From assembly GCF_029320955.1 (NCBI RefSeq), contig NZ_CP119757.1:1984001-2048000 (forward strand): DNA of 64,000 nucleotides. Reading direction: 5' to 3'. Shown here one piece after another: positions 17,660-27,581 of the stretch (the first letter of the stretch is position 1; the number at the start of each line of letters is the position of its first letter). A model generated the notes under the pieces. It made no database searches. It saw only the letters and a list, made by a program, of their open reading frames with translations, and had not been told where the DNA came from. The stretch is from Flavobacterium sp. YJ01 (GTDB lineage Bacteria > Bacteroidota > Bacteroidia > Flavobacteriales > Flavobacteriaceae). The position numbers and the translations under genes are program-made.

Positions 17660-19636
17660 TTAATCTACGTTATCGTGCAAAAATGAATTGTTTGAACGTA
17701 TTTGTAAATCGTTGTTACTATCTGTTCCAACAGAAATTCTAGAATTTGCATTATTAGATTGCGAATTAGACAAGTCAATTCCTAATCTTTTGTAAGCTGG
17801 CTCTTTTTCCAACTCGTCAATTCTAGAAACATTATTATGGAATTTATAGTTAAACTCTTTTAGTTTCTTTCTTCTTTCTTCAGCTCTTAAACGCAATGTT
17901 TCTTCAATAGTTAATTCTAAAGGAGAAACTTCAGAAGTTGTAGAAAAATCTGGCTGGCTAGCAAAATCAACTCTTGGTTTCAAAGTGATGTTTAATTCTT
18001 CTGGAACAACATCTTCAACCACTTTTTCAACTGGTTTAGAAGCCAATAAATCGTTCTCTACTTCCATATATTCTTCTAGAGAATATCTTACAACTCCGTT
18101 ATCTGAAACTTCTGTTACAGGCACAAACTGAACAGGATCATTAACTTTTATTTCACGAGTTTCATTTGTCAATTCGAATAAAACTCTATTATCTTCTACA
18201 ACTGGCTCTCTTTTTACAGGCTCTTGTTTAAACAAAGGAAGATCAAAAGAAAAAGTTGTTTGTTCTTCTTTTTCAAATACTCTTTGTTGCTGTACTGGCT
18301 GTTGTATTTGCTGAACAGGCACTTCTGGAGCAGAGATTGTAAAATCAATATCTGTAATTGGCGAAACAATTTCGAAAGTTACATCTAGATTTTTGATAAA
18401 CTCAGACATTACCACCAATTCTTCCTGATTGATTGCTGGAGCAACAGCTTGAACCGGAGTTGGAGCAAATGTTTCATCTTCATCATCCGTCAAATCAAAA
18501 ACTACTTTATCTTCAACTTTTGCTGTAGGAGTATCTACTGTTAAGTCGAAAGAAGAAAGTGGTTTGTTTGTTAAATTATGAACACTTCTTTGCTCATCTT
18601 CTAACGTATGAATGATTTTTTTAGGTTCTGTATTTACAATTTCATTTTGTTGTTCTACATCAAATCCTGTTGCAATAATCGTTACAGCGATTGCTTCACC
18701 AAGGGTTTCGTCTTCACCAACTCCCATGATGATATTTGCATTGTAACCCGCTTCGGCTTGAATGTGATCGTTGATTTCTCCGATTTCATCAAGAGTAATC
18801 TCGTTAGTTCCAGAAACGATAAGCAACAATACGTTTTTGGCACCTGTAATTTTATTATCGTTTAACAACGGAGAATCTAAAGCTGAGATAATTGCATCTT
18901 TCGCTCTGTTTTCACCAGCTGCCACAGAAGATCCCATGATAGCAGTTCCGCTGTTTGATAAAACAGTTTTTGCATCACGTAAATCGATATTTTGAGTGTA
19001 GTGGTGCGTAATTACTTCAGCAATACCTCTTGAGGCAGTTGCCAAAACTTCATCCGCTTTAGAAAATCCTGCTTTGAAACCAAGATTTCCGTATACTTCT
19101 CTTAATTTATTATTGTTGATTACGATTAAAGAATCTACTTGCTTACGCAATTTTTCGATTCCAATAATCGCTTGCTCCTGACGTACTTTCCCCTCAAATT
19201 GAAACGGAATTGTCACGATACCAACAGTTAATATTTCTCTTTCTTTTGCTAATTGAGCAATTACCGGAGCTGCACCAGTTCCAGTTCCTCCACCCATACC
19301 GGCAGTGATAAATACCATCTTAGTATTTCTATCCAACATTTTTTCAATATCAGAAATACTTTCGATAGCAGATTGCTGTCCAACATCTGGATTTGCTCCC
19401 GCTCCTAATCCTTCAGTCAAATTAACTCCTAATTGGATTTTATTTGGAACCGAACTATTTTGAAGCGCTTGTGAATCGGTATTACAAACGATAAAATCTA
19501 CGCCTTTAATACCTTGTTTAAACATGTGGTTAATTGCGTTACTACCGCCTCCACCAACACCTATGACTTTGATTACATTTGATTGATTTTTTGGTAAATC
19601 AAATGAAATACTTCCAAATTCTGAGTTGCTCATCAT
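17660..19636 (-). CDS. ftsZ: cell division protein FtsZ, with long C-terminal extension
   Basis: Tubulin-like GTPase that forms the Z ring. The GTPase core (~residues 15-330) has GVGGGGSNAINHM, the tubulin signature GMGGGTGTGAAP and the T7 loop NNNKLREV. At 658 residues it is far longer than E. coli FtsZ (383): about 300 residues of acidic, Gln/Pro/Val-rich, low-complexity linker follow the core, then EETLRLRAEERRKKLKEFNYKF and a terminal LGIDLSN region. Last gene of the dcw run, 91 bases after ftsA. Confidence 0.97.
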   Translation of the reverse strand: MMSNSEFGSISFDLPKNQSNVIKVIGVGGGGSNAINHMFKQGIKGVDFIVCNTDSQALQNSSVPNKIQLGVNLTEGLGAGANPDVGQQSAIESISDIEKMLDRNTKMVFITAGMGGGTGTGAAPVIAQLAKEREILTVGIVTIPFQFEGKVRQEQAIIGIEKLRKQVDSLIVINNNKLREVYGNLGFKAGFSKADEVLATASRGIAEVITHHYTQNIDLRDAKTVLSNSGTAIMGSSVAAGENRAKDAIISALDSPLLNDNKITGAKNVLLLIVSGTNEITLDEIGEINDHIQAEAGYNANIIMGVGEDETLGEAIAVTIIATGFDVEQQNEIVNTEPKKIIHTLEDEQRSVHNLTNKPLSSFDLTVDTPTAKVEDKVVFDLTDDEDETFAPTPVQAVAPAINQEELVVMSEFIKNLDVTFEIVSPITDIDFTISAPEVPVQQIQQPVQQQRVFEKEEQTTFSFDLPLFKQEPVKREPVVEDNRVLFELTNETREIKVNDPVQFVPVTEVSDNGVVRYSLEEYMEVENDLLASKPVEKVVEDVVPEELNITLKPRVDFASQPDFSTTSEVSPLELTIEETLRLRAEERRKKLKEFNYKFHNNVSRIDELEKEPAYKRLGIDLSNSQSNNANSRISVGTDSNNDLQIRSNNSFLHDNVD

Positions 19637-19727
19637 CTTTTTGGTTTTTTGAAATTCTTATTAAGTACATTTTTTACTTCTTGACTTGGGGCAAGAAAGT
19701 AATTTCCTTCTTCTTGTTTTATTCTAA

Positions 19728-21140
19728 TTATTCTGCGTTGTCTAAAAATTCTTTGATTTTGTCGACATAACGATCAAAAAACGATCGTCTTATTTTTGTT
19801 TCTGTAGATTCATTTTTAGAAGCTTTCTGACTTACAACTTCTCTTTCTTCTTCGATTGTATCTACTTTCTCAACGTAATTTTCTTCTACTTCGTATCGCT
19901 GTACTGGAGTTGGAGGAGCGTTTCTGTAAACTACTTTTGGCTGCTCGTTAACCAATTCCATTCTAACAGCACTTTGTGAGCTGTTTTCGATACTGTTCAT
20001 CACTAATCCAACTGCTGTTGCAAACAAAGGACTAGAAATTTCTTCGCCAGAATTTCCTGCCAAATGCTCATTTGGATATCCAATTCTTGTATCCATTCCC
20101 GTAATGTATTCAACCAATTGTTTGATGTGCTTTAATTGTGCTCCACCACCTGTTAATACAATACCTGCAATTAGTTTTTTGCGAGGATCTTCGTGACCGT
20201 ATGCTTTAATTTCTGCAAAAACCTGCTCAACAATTTCCACAACACGAGCGTGGATAATTTTTGATAGATTTTTTAATGAAATCTCTTTTGGTTCTCTTCC
20301 TCTTAAACCTGGAATAGAAACAATCTCGTTGTCTTTATTTTCTCCCGGCCAAGCAGATCCAAATTTGATTTTCAAAAGCTCTGCCTGTTTTTCAATAATA
20401 GAACATCCTTCTTTGATATCGTCTGTAATTACATTTCCTCCGAAAGGAATTACAGCTGTATGACGAATGATACCATCTTTGAAAATTGCCAAATCTGTTG
20501 TTCCGCCACCAATATCAATAAGCGCCACACCAGCTTCTTTTTCTTCTTGACTTAAAACAGCATCTGCCGAAGCCAATGGTTCTAATGTCAATCCAGACAA
20601 TTCAATTCCTGAACTTTGAATACATCTTCCAACATTTCTGATTGAAGATGCCTGACCAACTACAACGTGAAAACTAGATTCTAATCTTCCGCCGTACATT
20701 CCGATTGGCTCTTTAATTTCAGACTGTCCGTCGATTTTAAATTCCTGCGGTAAAACGTGAATGATTTCTTCTCCTGGTAACATCGCCAGTTTATTTACCT
20801 GATCGATTAGGAGCTGAATATCATTTTCGCCAATTACTTCTTCAGGATTATTTCTGCTGATGTAATCTGTATGCTGAATACTTCTGATGTGTTGACCTGC
20901 AATTCCAACAACAACATCTTTAATTTTGTAACCTGAATTATTTTCTGCTTCGATTATCGCTTGTTGAATCGATTGAATCGTCTGCGTAATGTTGTTTACT
21001 ACTCCTCTGGCAACACCCAAACTTTTGGATTTACCAATGCCCAAAATCTCCAACTTACCATACTCATTTTTCTTGCCGATCATGGCAACGATTTTGGTTG
21101 TTCCAATATCTAGACCTACTGCAATATTATCTTTTTCCAT
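19728..21140 (-). CDS. ftsA: cell division protein FtsA
   Basis: 470-residue actin-like ATPase that tethers FtsZ to the inner membrane. The N-terminus (AVGLDIGTTKIVAMIG) and ALIDIGGGTTDLAIF are the actin phosphate-binding motifs, and LTGGGAQLKHI is the adenosine motif. The C-terminal tail (SFFDRYVDKIKEFLDNAE) can form the amphipathic membrane-targeting helix, reached through a ~60-residue acidic linker. It starts 6 bases after ftsQ ends. Confidence 0.97.
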   Translation of the reverse strand: MEKDNIAVGLDIGTTKIVAMIGKKNEYGKLEILGIGKSKSLGVARGVVNNITQTIQSIQQAIIEAENNSGYKIKDVVVGIAGQHIRSIQHTDYISRNNPEEVIGENDIQLLIDQVNKLAMLPGEEIIHVLPQEFKIDGQSEIKEPIGMYGGRLESSFHVVVGQASSIRNVGRCIQSSGIELSGLTLEPLASADAVLSQEEKEAGVALIDIGGGTTDLAIFKDGIIRHTAVIPFGGNVITDDIKEGCSIIEKQAELLKIKFGSAWPGENKDNEIVSIPGLRGREPKEISLKNLSKIIHARVVEIVEQVFAEIKAYGHEDPRKKLIAGIVLTGGGAQLKHIKQLVEYITGMDTRIGYPNEHLAGNSGEEISSPLFATAVGLVMNSIENSSQSAVRMELVNEQPKVVYRNAPPTPVQRYEVEENYVEKVDTIEEEREVVSQKASKNESTETKIRRSFFDRYVDKIKEFLDNAE

Positions 21141-21146
21141 TTTCTA

Positions 21147-21869
21147 TTATTTAGTGCAAACTACTTGTTCCGTAAACCTAAGGTCAATTTTTTTGTATTT
21201 GTATAACGAACTATCTAAAACTGCTTTTTGAAAAAACGCTTTATAGTTTCTAAATTTCTTATCAACATTCATTGTTCTACCAAAATCTATGAAGTAATCA
21301 TAGTTACGGTTAAACATTTTTAAGCTTCCATTCGGCATAATCTCTATAGCAATGATGTTTTTTTTCAAAAACGCATCGTCATAAATTGTGCGAAATAAAG
21401 CTGCTAAATCTTCGTTATTTTTTTCATTAATTGCCCCTGAAACAAGAGGAACTCTCGCAGTGAAATTGTCCGACAAGGGCATTTTATTACCCTCGTAATC
21501 AATATAAAAAGAAGAACCGCCGTCATAAACTCTTGCTATGGGCGTCTTCTGTTTTACTACTGCTTTTAGAACTCCGTCGATACTTACAAAAACATTTGAC
21601 TTTTCAATCATCTCTTGTGTATCGAGGGTTTTCTCTATCTTATTCAAATCTAGTTCATCTTTTCTAATACTGGAAGCGTCTCTTTTATTTTCTATCAACA
21701 ATTTATTAACCGTTTCTGGTTTCACAAAAAGCGTATTTTCTCCTACAAAAACAACCATAGATTTTTTCAATTTTCTATCTCCATTTCGATGTTGTGCGAA
21801 AGAATATAGAAAAAGAACAAGTCCAATAATGAGTACTAATCGAATATTTGTCCAATTAAATATTTTCAT
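21147..21869 (-). CDS. ftsQ: cell division protein FtsQ/DivIB
   Basis: 240 residues: one N-terminal transmembrane helix (residues ~8-26) followed by a periplasmic POTRA-like and beta domain. Divergent in sequence, as FtsQ usually is, but the size, topology and position between murC and ftsA make the call safe. It overlaps murC by 14 bases, so it is translationally coupled. The protein links FtsL/FtsB-type proteins to the division machinery. Confidence 0.88.
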   Translation of the reverse strand: MKIFNWTNIRLVLIIGLVLFLYSFAQHRNGDRKLKKSMVVFVGENTLFVKPETVNKLLIENKRDASSIRKDELDLNKIEKTLDTQEMIEKSNVFVSIDGVLKAVVKQKTPIARVYDGGSSFYIDYEGNKMPLSDNFTARVPLVSGAINEKNNEDLAALFRTIYDDAFLKKNIIAIEIMPNGSLKMFNRNYDYFIDFGRTMNVDKKFRNYKAFFQKAVLDSSLYKYKKIDLRFTEQVVCTK

Positions 21870-23226
21870 TTAAAACTTTTTTAATTGACGGAACCATTTC
21901 TCCCAGATCACCAGCTCCAATTGTTACAATAATAGGTGCATCACTGGCTTTAATTTCACCTAATAAATCTTCTTTTGCAACAATTTTTTTGTTCGTATTT
22001 GTCATTTTACCCAAAAGCCACTCAGAATTAACACCTTCCATCGGAAGTTCTCTTGCTGGGTAAATATCCATCAAAAACACTTCATCAAACTGTGATAAGC
22101 TTGCCGCAAATCCGTCCACAAAATCTCTTGTTCTGCTGAATAAATGCGGCTGGAAAATTGCTAAAACTTTACGTCCTGGATATAATTCTCTAACTGCCTG
22201 ATGAACAGCATTTATTTCTGTCGGATGATGTGCATAATCATCAATATATACTAAATTTTCACTCTTAATTTGATACGAAAAACGTCTTCTAATTCCGTTG
22301 AATGAAGCAATGGCTTTTGCAATAGAATCGGTCGGGGTGCCGAATGTCTTGGCCATTGCAATAGCCATCAATCCATTCATTAAATTGTGTCTTCCAGGCA
22401 ATCCGAAACGCAAATCCTTCATAATTTCTGATGGCGTCTGCACATCAAAAACATAAGCCCCATCTTCAATGCGAACATTAAAAGCCTTATAAACAGCATC
22501 TTCATTTACAGCACATTGAACTCCCTCTAAAGGCAATTCTTTTGTAATGAAGAGATTATTCTTATCCTCAACTTTTGAAGCAAATTCTCTAAAAGAAGCT
22601 TCAATTGCATCACTTGTTCCATAAATATCCAAATGATCTGCATCCATCGAAGTTACACATGCGATATCTGGACGCAAATGCAAAAACGATCTATCAAATT
22701 CGTCTGCTTCTACAACCGTTACTGTTTTACCGCTTCCAATTAAGTTTGAATTGTAATTTTCTACAATTCCTCCGATGAAAGCTGTTACATCAGCACCACT
22801 TTGAAACAAAATATGCCCCAAAATACTAGATGTTGTAGTTTTTCCGTGCGTTCCTGCAACTGCAAAACAGAAAGTATCTCTACTTATGATTCCAAGAACT
22901 TCAGCACGCTTTTTAACCTCATAATGTCTTTCTATAAAATAATTCCATTCTGAATGAGTTTTTGGAACAGCTGGCGTATATATTACCAACGTATTCTCTA
23001 CGTAATAATCAGTCGGAATTAAACTAATATTATCTTCAAAATGAATGTCAATACCACTTTCAATCAATTCATTAGTCAGCATAGAAGGCGTTTTGTCGTA
23101 ACCTGAAACTTGTTTTCCAATAAACTTGAAATAACGAGCCAAGGCACTCATTCCGATTCCTCCGATACCAATAAAATAAACGTTTTGTATTTGATTTAAA
23201 TTCATTTTTTTTTCTGCTTTAAGCAT
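21856..23226 (-). CDS. murC: UDP-N-acetylmuramate--L-alanine ligase MurC
   Basis: Adds L-Ala to UDP-MurNAc in the cytoplasm. Contains the Mur-ligase N-terminal Rossmann motif (FIGIGGIGMSALA), the ATP loop AGTHGKTTTSSI and DDYAHHPTEI. Two ATGs are possible: 23226 (456 residues) and 23205, where MNLNQIQNVYFIGIGG matches the usual MurC N-terminus better; I prefer 23205. About 90 bases of AAGCTT-rich spacer separate it from murG. Confidence 0.96.
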   Translation of the reverse strand: MLKAEKKMNLNQIQNVYFIGIGGIGMSALARYFKFIGKQVSGYDKTPSMLTNELIESGIDIHFEDNISLIPTDYYVENTLVIYTPAVPKTHSEWNYFIERHYEVKKRAEVLGIISRDTFCFAVAGTHGKTTTSSILGHILFQSGADVTAFIGGIVENYNSNLIGSGKTVTVVEADEFDRSFLHLRPDIACVTSMDADHLDIYGTSDAIEASFREFASKVEDKNNLFITKELPLEGVQCAVNEDAVYKAFNVRIEDGAYVFDVQTPSEIMKDLRFGLPGRHNLMNGLMAIAMAKTFGTPTDSIAKAIASFNGIRRRFSYQIKSENLVYIDDYAHHPTEINAVHQAVRELYPGRKVLAIFQPHLFSRTRDFVDGFAASLSQFDEVFLMDIYPARELPMEGVNSEWLLGKMTNTNKKIVAKEDLLGEIKASDAPIIVTIGAGDLGEMVPSIKKVLNENI

Positions 23227-23318
23227 TAAGCCTTAAGCTTTAAGCTTCTGACTTTTGTCTTTATATTATTTGATTCTCTTATATTCTTTTAATCAGCATA
23301 AAGCTTACTGCTTATAGC

Positions 23319-24410
23319 CTATAGCTTAATAAGCTTCACAATCTGAGCCACAATATCTTGTGTTGCTTTTGGTCTTGCTAGTTTTTTAATATTATCACTT
23401 AATTGTTTTTGTTTGCCATCATCTTTCAGCAGCGCTTCAAAAACGATACTAAATTGTTCGTTCAGCTCAGATTCTTTCAACAAAATAGCACCTTTTGCAT
23501 CTACAATTGCTTGCGCATTTTTGGTTTGATGATCTTCGGCCACATTCGGAGATGGAATAAAAATCACTGGTTTTCCAACAATACATAATTCTGATACTGA
23601 CGAAGCTCCCGCACGTGAAATTATTACATCCGATGCTGCGTAAACAAAATCCATTCTCTCAATAAAATCAACCACTTTCACATTCGGCTGATTGTATTTT
23701 TTATAATCTTCAAAATATAATTTTCCGCATTGCCAGATTACCTGAACATCTTGCGAAAGGAAATTCTGCAATTCTTTTTCAATTAACTGATTGATTCTTC
23801 TTGCTCCTAAACTTCCTCCTAAAACCAATAATGTTTTTTTGTTCGGATCTAAGTTGTAAAAAGCAATTGCTTCGTCACGTTTACTTTCGATATCAATCAA
23901 ATCCTGACGAACTGGATTTCCAGTCAATACAATTTTCTCTTTTGGAAAAAAACGCTCTAAATTCTGATATGCCACACAAATTGCATTGGCTTTTTTACTC
24001 AATAATTTATTGGTTATTCCAGGAAAAGAATTTTGCTCTTGAACCACAGTTGGAATTCCCGCTGAACCCGCCGCTTGCAACAAAGGCCCGCTTGCAAAAC
24101 CACCTGTACCGATTACAACATTCGGTTTAAATTTTTTAATTATCCTTTTTGACTCCAATAAACTGCTTGCCAATTTTAACGGAAACATCAAGTTTTGTAA
24201 AGTCAATTTTCGTTGTAAACCAGCAATCCAAAGACCTTTTATTTCGTAACCTGCTTGAGGCACTTTTTGCATTTCCATTTTATCTTTGGCACCTACAAAA
24301 AGAAATTCAGCATCTGGGAATTGTAATTTCAATTCATTTGCAATAGCAATTGCAGGATAGATATGTCCTCCTGTTCCTCCTCCGCTAAGTATGAATTTAT
24401 ACTTTGTCAT
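23319..24410 (-). CDS. murG: UDP-GlcNAc:lipid I GlcNAc transferase MurG
   Basis: 363-residue GT28 glycosyltransferase converting lipid I to lipid II on the inner face of the membrane. Motifs: [16 protein letters not shown] at the N-terminus, [12 protein letters not shown], and [12 protein letters not shown] with [14 protein letters not shown] in the UDP-binding C-domain. Length matches the family. Lies 45 bases after ftsW. Confidence 0.97.
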   Translation of the reverse strand: MTKYKFILSGGGTGGHIYPAIAIANELKLQFPDAEFLFVGAKDKMEMQKVPQAGYEIKGLWIAGLQRKLTLQNLMFPLKLASSLLESKRIIKKFKPNVVIGTGGFASGPLLQAAGSAGIPTVVQEQNSFPGITNKLLSKKANAICVAYQNLERFFPKEKIVLTGNPVRQDLIDIESKRDEAIAFYNLDPNKKTLLVLGGSLGARRINQLIEKELQNFLSQDVQVIWQCGKLYFEDYKKYNQPNVKVVDFIERMDFVYAASDVIISRAGASSVSELCIVGKPVIFIPSPNVAEDHQTKNAQAIVDAKGAILLKESELNEQFSIVFEALLKDDGKQKQLSDNIKKLARPKATQDIVAQIVKLIKL

Positions 24411-24455
24411 CTTTCTAAAAATTACAACTTTTTAAAAAACTTTTATATTTTAACT

Positions 24456-25766
24456 CTATTTACTTAAAACCGCATTCATCGGATTTCTCGAATTATCTTC
24501 TATAGAATAAGCAGGTTCTTCATCATATACTTCTTGAGGAATCACATCATCTTCTGCCAATTCTTTATCGATCAAACGCTGTAAAGCTTCTTTTCTTTTT
24601 TCTTTTTCTAATTTTTCTTCCGCGATTTCTTCTTCTTTTTTCGTCACGCTGATTATAATTCCGAGTCCCAAACAGGTCATCCAGATTGAACTTCCTCCAC
24701 TACTTATCAATGGTAATGTTTGTCCGGTTACTGGCAATAATTCAACTGCAACGGCCATATTGATCATTGCTTGAAATATCATCGGAAATCCAACACCAAC
24801 AACTACTAGCTTTCCAAATAAAGTTGGCGCTTTATGCGAAGCAATTACAAATCGGAATAAAAGCAATAAGTAAAGAATTACAATTGAAACTCCACCAACC
24901 AAACCGTATTCTTCAACAATAATCGCATAAATAAAATCGGAAGAAGATTGTGGCAAGAAGTTTTTCTGAACGCTTTTTCCTGGTCCTAATCCTCCTAATT
25001 TTCCTGATGCAATTGCAATTTTTGCTTTTTCTATCTGATAATCGTCTTCGTCTGGTTTATCGGTTGTAAAGTTGGTAATACGACTTTCCCAAGTAGAAAC
25101 CCTGCTAAAGAATCTCGAATCCGGAAAGGCTTTGGCTACCAAAAGGAAAAATGCCAACATTGCAATTCCTGAACCAATAATAAATCCGATATATTTTAAA
25201 GGATATTTTCCAATGAACGTTAGCATTAAAACCATTGCAAAAATCAACGCTGTGGTTGAAAAGTTTGCTGGTAAAATCAACATTAATGTAATAAATACCG
25301 GAATCCAAAGCTGAATTAATGACGTTTGAAAAGGTTCATTTTCTTCTTTGGTTTTTGATAAATATCTTGCTACATAAATAAAAAGAACGATTGACGCTAA
25401 TGTCGATGTTTGAAACGTGATTCCGATAAAAGGAACCTGAATCCAACGACTTGCATTTGCCCCTGCAATTACAGTTCCTTTCAATAACGTATAAAGCAAT
25501 AAGAACCAAACAATAGGCAACGCAATTTTAGAAATAGCTCTAAAATAATGATACGGTACTTTGTGAACCCAATAAATAATCAAGAAACCGATACAAATAT
25601 GAGCCAAATGTTTTAGCAAATACCCCAAAGTATTTCCTGTTCCGTGACCAATATATGCCAAATTACTACTCGCACTAAAAACAGGCATAAACGAAAACAA
25701 CGCCAATAAAGCCACGAATGACCATATTACCCTATCTCCTTTTAGTTTGTTTACCAATTGCTTCAT
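24456..25766 (-). CDS. ftsW: SEDS glycosyltransferase FtsW
   Basis: 436 residues with about ten membrane helices, belonging to the SEDS (FtsW/RodA/SpoVE) family of peptidoglycan polymerases. Typical features: the IMFQAMINMAVAVELLPVTG stretch near the C-terminal part and PLISSGGSS. An acidic cytoplasmic tail of ~65 residues follows the last helix. It works with the FtsI-type transpeptidase encoded upstream in this cluster. Separated from murD by the four-helix-bundle insert. Confidence 0.95.
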   Translation of the reverse strand: MKQLVNKLKGDRVIWSFVALLALFSFMPVFSASSNLAYIGHGTGNTLGYLLKHLAHICIGFLIIYWVHKVPYHYFRAISKIALPIVWFLLLYTLLKGTVIAGANASRWIQVPFIGITFQTSTLASIVLFIYVARYLSKTKEENEPFQTSLIQLWIPVFITLMLILPANFSTTALIFAMVLMLTFIGKYPLKYIGFIIGSGIAMLAFFLLVAKAFPDSRFFSRVSTWESRITNFTTDKPDEDDYQIEKAKIAIASGKLGGLGPGKSVQKNFLPQSSSDFIYAIIVEEYGLVGGVSIVILYLLLLFRFVIASHKAPTLFGKLVVVGVGFPMIFQAMINMAVAVELLPVTGQTLPLISSGGSSIWMTCLGLGIIISVTKKEEEIAEEKLEKEKRKEALQRLIDKELAEDDVIPQEVYDEEPAYSIEDNSRNPMNAVLSK

Positions 25767-25778
25767 TGTAGATTTCTG

Positions 25779-26250
25779 ATTTTAGATTTTAGATTATTTT
25801 CCAAAACCTTCGGTTTTTATTGATTGATTCTATTATTTACTGTTTTTAAACTACTCACAAAAATTGCTGTTAATTCATTTGCTTCTTTTAACAATGCTTC
25901 TAATTCTTCTTTAGCAATCCACATTTTTTCTTTTATTATTTCTAACCAAAATAAAGTTTCGTCTGATTCTTCTAAAACGATATTCATTTTGGCTACAAAT
26001 TCTCTATCACTTCTGGCTCGACAAACTGCTCGATAATTTGCTCCAACAGATGTTCCGCTCCTCACTATTTGATTAGTTATCGATCTAATCACATTTGTGT
26101 TTGGCATTTTTTCAGCCAATTCAATTATCATTAAAGAGAACTTTTTTGTTCTCATCTTCATTTCATCCGTCGTCATAAAAAAGAACTTAAAATATTTAAT
26201 AATCTAAAATTTCAAAGTTTAGAGAAAATCTAAAATCTAAAATCTAAAAT
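25779..26250. repeat. 17-base inverted repeats flanking the four-helix-bundle gene
   Basis: ATTTTAGATTTTAGATT at 25779-25795 and its exact reverse complement at 26234-26250 (with a third overlapping heptad unit at 26227). The right arm touches the murD stop codon. An equivalent pair without a gene is at 16881-16937. Confidence 0.7.
25817..26176 (-). CDS. four helix bundle protein (23S rRNA IVP / S23 family)
   Basis: 119 residues, all helical, with the family pattern: LAEKMPNTNVIRSITNQIVRSG then SVGANYRAVCRARSDREFVAKM and ESDETLFWLEII. These proteins were first seen as ORFs inside intervening sequences of 23S rRNA genes (Leptospira, Coxiella); free-standing copies are common in Bacteroidota and their role is unknown. 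It sits between murD and ftsW in the same direction, bracketed by inverted heptad repeats, so it interrupts an otherwise normal dcw order. An alternative start is M6 at 26161. Confidence 0.9.
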   Translation of the reverse strand: MTTDEMKMRTKKFSLMIIELAEKMPNTNVIRSITNQIVRSGTSVGANYRAVCRARSDREFVAKMNIVLEESDETLFWLEIIKEKMWIAKEELEALLKEANELTAIFVSSLKTVNNRINQ

Positions 26251-27581
26251 CATAAATTATGTACCGCTTGTTTGAATTGTTTTCCTCTGTCTTCGTAGTT
26301 TTCGAATAAATCGAAACTTGCGCAGGCTGGAGACAATAAAACTGCATCACCTTTTTCTGTTAATCTTTGAGCTGTTTTCACAGCATCATTCATATTATTA
26401 ACTTCAACCATAATATCAACAACATTTCCGAAAGCATCGATAATTTTGCGATTGTCAACTCCTAAACAAATAATTGCTTTTACTTTTTCGCGAACTAATG
26501 ACATTAATTCGTTGTAATCATTTCCTTTATCAACACCTCCAACAATCCAAACTGTTGGAACATTCATACTGTCCAAAGCAAAGAAAGTAGCATTTACGTT
26601 AGTTGCTTTTGAATCGTTGATATATTGAACGTTTTGAATTTTTAATACTTTTTCTAAACGGTGCTCAACACCTTGAAAATTAGATAAACTTTCGCGAATT
26701 GTTGCATTTCTAATTTGCATCAATTTTGCTACAGAGCTTGCTGCCATTGCGTTTTTCATGTTATGTTTTCCTTCTAACGCAATGTGTTCTGTGTCCATTG
26801 TAAACTCTTCTTGGTTGATCTTAATTTCCATTTTGTTGTTATTTATAGAAGCCCCTTCATCGAATGATTTCGTCAATGAAAAAGGAATTAATTTTGCTTT
26901 TGTTTTGTTCTTTTTTAGCCATTCTGTACTCGCTTCATCATCTGCATCATAAATTAGATAATCGCTTTCGGTCTGGTTCATCGTTATTCGAAATTTCGAA
27001 TTGATATAATTTTCATATTTATATTCGTATCGATCTAAATGATCCGGACTAATGTTTGTTATAATGGCAATATCCGGTCGGTAATCTATAATTCCGTCTA
27101 ACTGAAAACTGCTTAATTCAAGAACGTAAACATCATATTTATTTTCTGCAACCTGCCAGGCGAAACTCTTTCCGATATTTCCTCCAAGTCCAACATTCAA
27201 TCCTGCGTATTTCAGCAAATGATGTGTTAGCATTGTCGTGGTTGTTTTTCCATTACTTCCTGTTATTCCAATTGTCATTGCTTCTGTGTAAGGAATTGCA
27301 AATTCAATTTCCGAAATCACCTTTACTCCAGCGGCAATAAGCTTTTTTACTATCGGAGATTTATCTGGAATTCCTGGACTTTTCATTACCACATCAGCAT
27401 TTAGAATTAGATCTTCTGTGTGCTGCTCTTCTTCCCAAGGAATTTTATTAATGATAAGAACTTCTTTGTAACTCTCTTTTATCTTTCCAAAATCCGATAC
27501 AAAAACCTCATATCCTTGTTTTTTACCGAGGATCGCGGTTCCTACACCACTTTCTCCTCCACCTAAAACTACTAGCCTCAT
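26250..27581 (-). CDS. murD: UDP-N-acetylmuramoylalanine--D-glutamate ligase MurD
   Basis: 443-residue Mur ligase adding D-Glu. Motifs: VLGGGESGVGTAI at the N-terminus, ATP loop GITGSNGKTTTTMLT, HNMKNAMAA and INDSKATNVNAT. Length and motif order match the family. Its start directly abuts the end of mraY with no gap, indicating coupling. Its stop abuts the repeat arm at 26250. Confidence 0.97.
   Translation of the reverse strand: MRLVVLGGGESGVGTAILGKKQGYEVFVSDFGKIKESYKEVLIINKIPWEEEQHTEDLILNADVVMKSPGIPDKSPIVKKLIAAGVKVISEIEFAIPYTEAMTIGITGSNGKTTTTMLTHHLLKYAGLNVGLGGNIGKSFAWQVAENKYDVYVLELSSFQLDGIIDYRPDIAIITNISPDHLDRYEYKYENYINSKFRITMNQTESDYLIYDADDEASTEWLKKNKTKAKLIPFSLTKSFDEGASINNNKMEIKINQEEFTMDTEHIALEGKHNMKNAMAASSVAKLMQIRNATIRESLSNFQGVEHRLEKVLKIQNVQYINDSKATNVNATFFALDSMNVPTVWIVGGVDKGNDYNELMSLVREKVKAIICLGVDNRKIIDAFGNVVDIMVEVNNMNDAVKTAQRLTEKGDAVLLSPACASFDLFENYEDRGKQFKQAVHNL

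Noticed and set aside
23227..23318. AAGCTT-rich spacer between murC and murG as a regulatory element
   Set aside because: Only low-complexity repeats of AAGCTT/TAAGC; no stable motif or promoter seen.
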